From NCBI GenBank assembly GCA_005281725.1, contig SSBO01000009.1:4414163-4478162 (forward strand): DNA of 64,000 nucleotides, read 5' to 3'. Positions 62,101-64,000 of this stretch are shown here, piece after piece. Under the pieces are notes generated by a model. It was not told where the DNA came from. It was given only the letters and a program-made list of their open reading frames with translations, and searched no databases. Source of the DNA: Wuchereria bancrofti. Taxonomy: Eukaryota > Nematoda > Chromadorea > Rhabditida > Onchocercidae. Position numbers and translations under genes: made by a program. The stretch's first letter is position 1. Each line of letters opens with the position of its first letter.

Positions 62101-63150
62101 GGAACACTAACTGCGACGGCGCCCATGAAAGTACGTGGCACCACTCCGGGAAATTCTTGATGATCATACTAGAAAACGAAATCCAGGAATTCAGACAAAA
62201 AAATCTAACGAATGACAAACTAACGTTTCATACTAACGAAATTTTTAGAGTAACTCAGGATTTAAATTTCTTCAAATCCCATATTACACATAAATTTATA
62301 GACTAAACATTATCTTATTTGAATATTCCTTAAACAAATATAAAATTATTTCTGCCACAAGTGAGAAATCATTAATCCACAATCCATCTCAAGTTTGTTA
62401 AAAAATATGTGAATTGCTTAATATCGCGGGAATTGCTACTAATTTTATTGTTGAGACCTTCCAGTCTGACAAGCAAACTGTTTGATCTTTGTTATAAACC
62501 CAATCTACCTGCAACGTCGAAATACTTAGAGTCTTCCAGTGTGACACTCACTCTTCTAACTAATTGAAGTAATGTTATAAAGTAATTCCTCTTTACTCAC
62601 TGTAATTATGTGCTTTGTTGTAAGCCAGTGGTCAGTTTTTGGATACAACAAGCGCTCACTCAGTTCACTTCAGCAGACGGTGTGCGACAGTAGCAATAAC
62701 AATAACAGAGTGAAAGTATGATGACACTTACGAACATTCAATGGAATGACTGACTGTTGAGATAGTAAAGAACAGTGAAGCTATTGCTCAATTGGCGACA
62801 ACAAGGACAACCATTAAAAACATTTCCCAACAATAACTGAGAATTTCCTTATCTTGAAGTGATTCATATAAGACTTAAAATAGAAAATAGAAAAGCCTTA
62901 TTGAGCGACTGAACTACCAATTAAAACAATGGCTATAAGCCATAGGCTTCATACAAATTATAAGTATAGAGAAATTCTGCTTAAAAAAGTCATGAAATCT
63001 TACCTTGGTAAAATTCAATTGATGGTATAGGATGTCATGAATAGCTTGTACATTGAAACTTTCTTCAACTTTTGTATAGGGTGCCATTATTATATGCAAC
63101 ACACATACTCCTATCAGAAGCCATTCTGAGAGTCGTTTGCTTCTACCCAT
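59159..63150 (-). CDS. alg-12: ALG12, dolichyl-P-Man:Man7GlcNAc2-PP-dolichol alpha-1,6-mannosyltransferase, 465 residues
   Basis: Transfers the eighth mannose (alpha-1,6) to the lipid-linked N-glycan precursor in the ER lumen, using dolichyl-phosphate mannose. Eleven exons: 63004-63150, 62045-62168, 61830-61938, 61504-61580, 61161-61364, 60891-60994, 60582-60669, 60224-60362, 59838-59985, 59486-59589, 59159-59312; 1398 coding bases with consistent phases, against 488 residues in human ALG12. GT-C family landmarks: lumenal YTKVEESFN (25-33), [34 protein letters not shown], the [19 protein letters not shown] loop, [10 protein letters not shown], the HKELRF motif (307-312), NYPGGEAL and [11 protein letters not shown]. 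It is a multi-spanning ER membrane protein. All junctions are GT-AG except the acceptor before 59985, which reads AT. The sequence is intact and should be functional if that intron is spliced. Confidence 0.95.
62480..62632 (+). repeat. interspersed repeat, copy B
   Basis: Aligns in the same orientation with 34390-34605. It lies in the first intron of the ALG12 gene. Confidence 0.6.
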
Positions 63151-63768
63151 TGCTCGTAATTGAAGGTCAAATTCTTAAAAAAACTTTCAAACCCAAAACA
63201 TACTAATTTAAAAGTAAAAATCCAAATTCAAGCAAATTAAGTAATAGAAACACCGGAAGACAAAGCAGTTTAATGATTAACATAAGAAGTTATTTGTTAC
63301 AAACGCTTCATTAGGTTCAAACTAAATAACATAAACAAATAGAATTACGAAAAAAGGACAACAATATCGAAGTATTCTATTTTAAATCGCCTTCAAAGAT
63401 TTGCAGGCATAGAATAAATGAGACACTTTTTTCAAATTTCATAAAATTTAACTGAATGACCAGATAAGTAGCAGCTGAAGAAGTTAAAAAAATAAACAGC
63501 ATAAGAGTTCATTAGTCCAAAACCATAACAATTTGCAAAAAAAAAAAAAAAAAAATTGGAAGAGAAGACATTATAGAAAAGGAAGAAAAGAATAACCCAG
63601 CACAATTTTTAGATTTAAATTATGCCATACAGATTAGCAAAATAAATTTAAAAGAGCCGAAAATGAACAAGAAAACCTCAGAAATTTGCAACTTGCCGGT
63701 TTAGCAAAGGATTAATAAACCAGTACATCCTTTCTTTTGTATAAATTACATATTTTATACAATGATAA
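63151..63768. other. spacer upstream of ALG12
   Basis: AT-rich with a poly-A run of about 20 at 63537-63556. It presumably holds the ALG12 promoter and the 3' UTR of the next minus-strand gene; no motif is convincing. Confidence 0.5.
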
Positions 63769-63846
63769 TCAAAATGCTTCTAATCTTTTGATTAAAGCTC
63801 CTAATTTTGAGATTTCTTCGACCATACCATTCACCACTGCATTTGC
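63769..63846 (-). CDS. terminal exon of an unidentified gene continuing beyond the right edge
   Basis: A good ATTACAG acceptor (63847-63853 on the minus strand) opens a 25-codon frame, ANAVVNGMVEEISKLGALIK then RLEAF and TGA. It is an amphipathic helix-like tail. No upstream exon in phase is visible before base 64000. The family is not recognised; the composition and splice site make a real exon likely but not certain. Confidence 0.45.
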   Translation of the reverse strand, partial: ANAVVNGMVEEISKLGALIKRLEAF

Positions 63847-64000
63847 CTGTAATGAATAATGAAAGTGAATGAATAAAATTATGATAGCAAGGAAATCGTG
63901 GGATGAGAAAGATCACCGATTGTGAGTAAGCTAACAGCAAATGAAACTCATGAAAGACATGTGCAGATGTTCAATGACATGTTAAATTTAAAAAATCATG

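Overview
The window reads as nuclear DNA of an AT-rich nematode. Evidence: many short introns with GT donors and TTTCAG-type acceptors, two seven-transmembrane receptor genes of nematode type (one serpentine class X-like), 3' splice acceptors a few bases upstream of start codons that fit spliced-leader addition, and long AT-rich spacers. A filarial/spirurid worm is my best guess, but the species is inference.

Layout, left to right. The 5' half of ribosomal protein S6 (minus) runs off the left edge. An unrecognised five-exon gene (plus) lies at 5992-9437. Two tandem LC8-like dynein light chain genes (plus) follow at 13372-14392 and 15687-16448; the first has a long Pro/Gln-rich N-terminal extension. 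A FMRFamide-receptor-like GPCR (minus, 16571-21523) meets the second light chain gene tail to tail, 122 bases apart. A gene-poor stretch of about 11.7 kb holds hairpins, a perfect palindrome and a local duplication. Then come an Srx-like chemoreceptor (minus, 33268-39156), an N-BAR/endophilin-like gene (plus, 41443-43190), an M13 neprilysin-like metallopeptidase (minus, 44872-50777), an 8.4 kb spacer, a complete ALG12 mannosyltransferase gene (minus, 59159-63150) and the terminal exon of one more minus-strand gene at the right edge.

The genes do not form an operon or one pathway: housekeeping genes (RPS6, ALG12), membrane or motor accessory genes (BAR, LC8-like) and signalling genes (two GPCRs, a neprilysin) are interspersed. 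A peptide-receptor-like GPCR and a neprilysin are functionally related in general, since neprilysins cut neuropeptides, but nothing here shows that these two act together.

Exon models were joined by hand by requiring open frame, matching intron phase and family similarity. Most junctions are canonical. Three are not resolved by any canonical site: the TM5/ICL3 junction of the GPCR, one neprilysin donor (AT instead of GT) and one ALG12 acceptor (AT instead of AG). No tRNA, rRNA, CRISPR or intact transposon was recognised.
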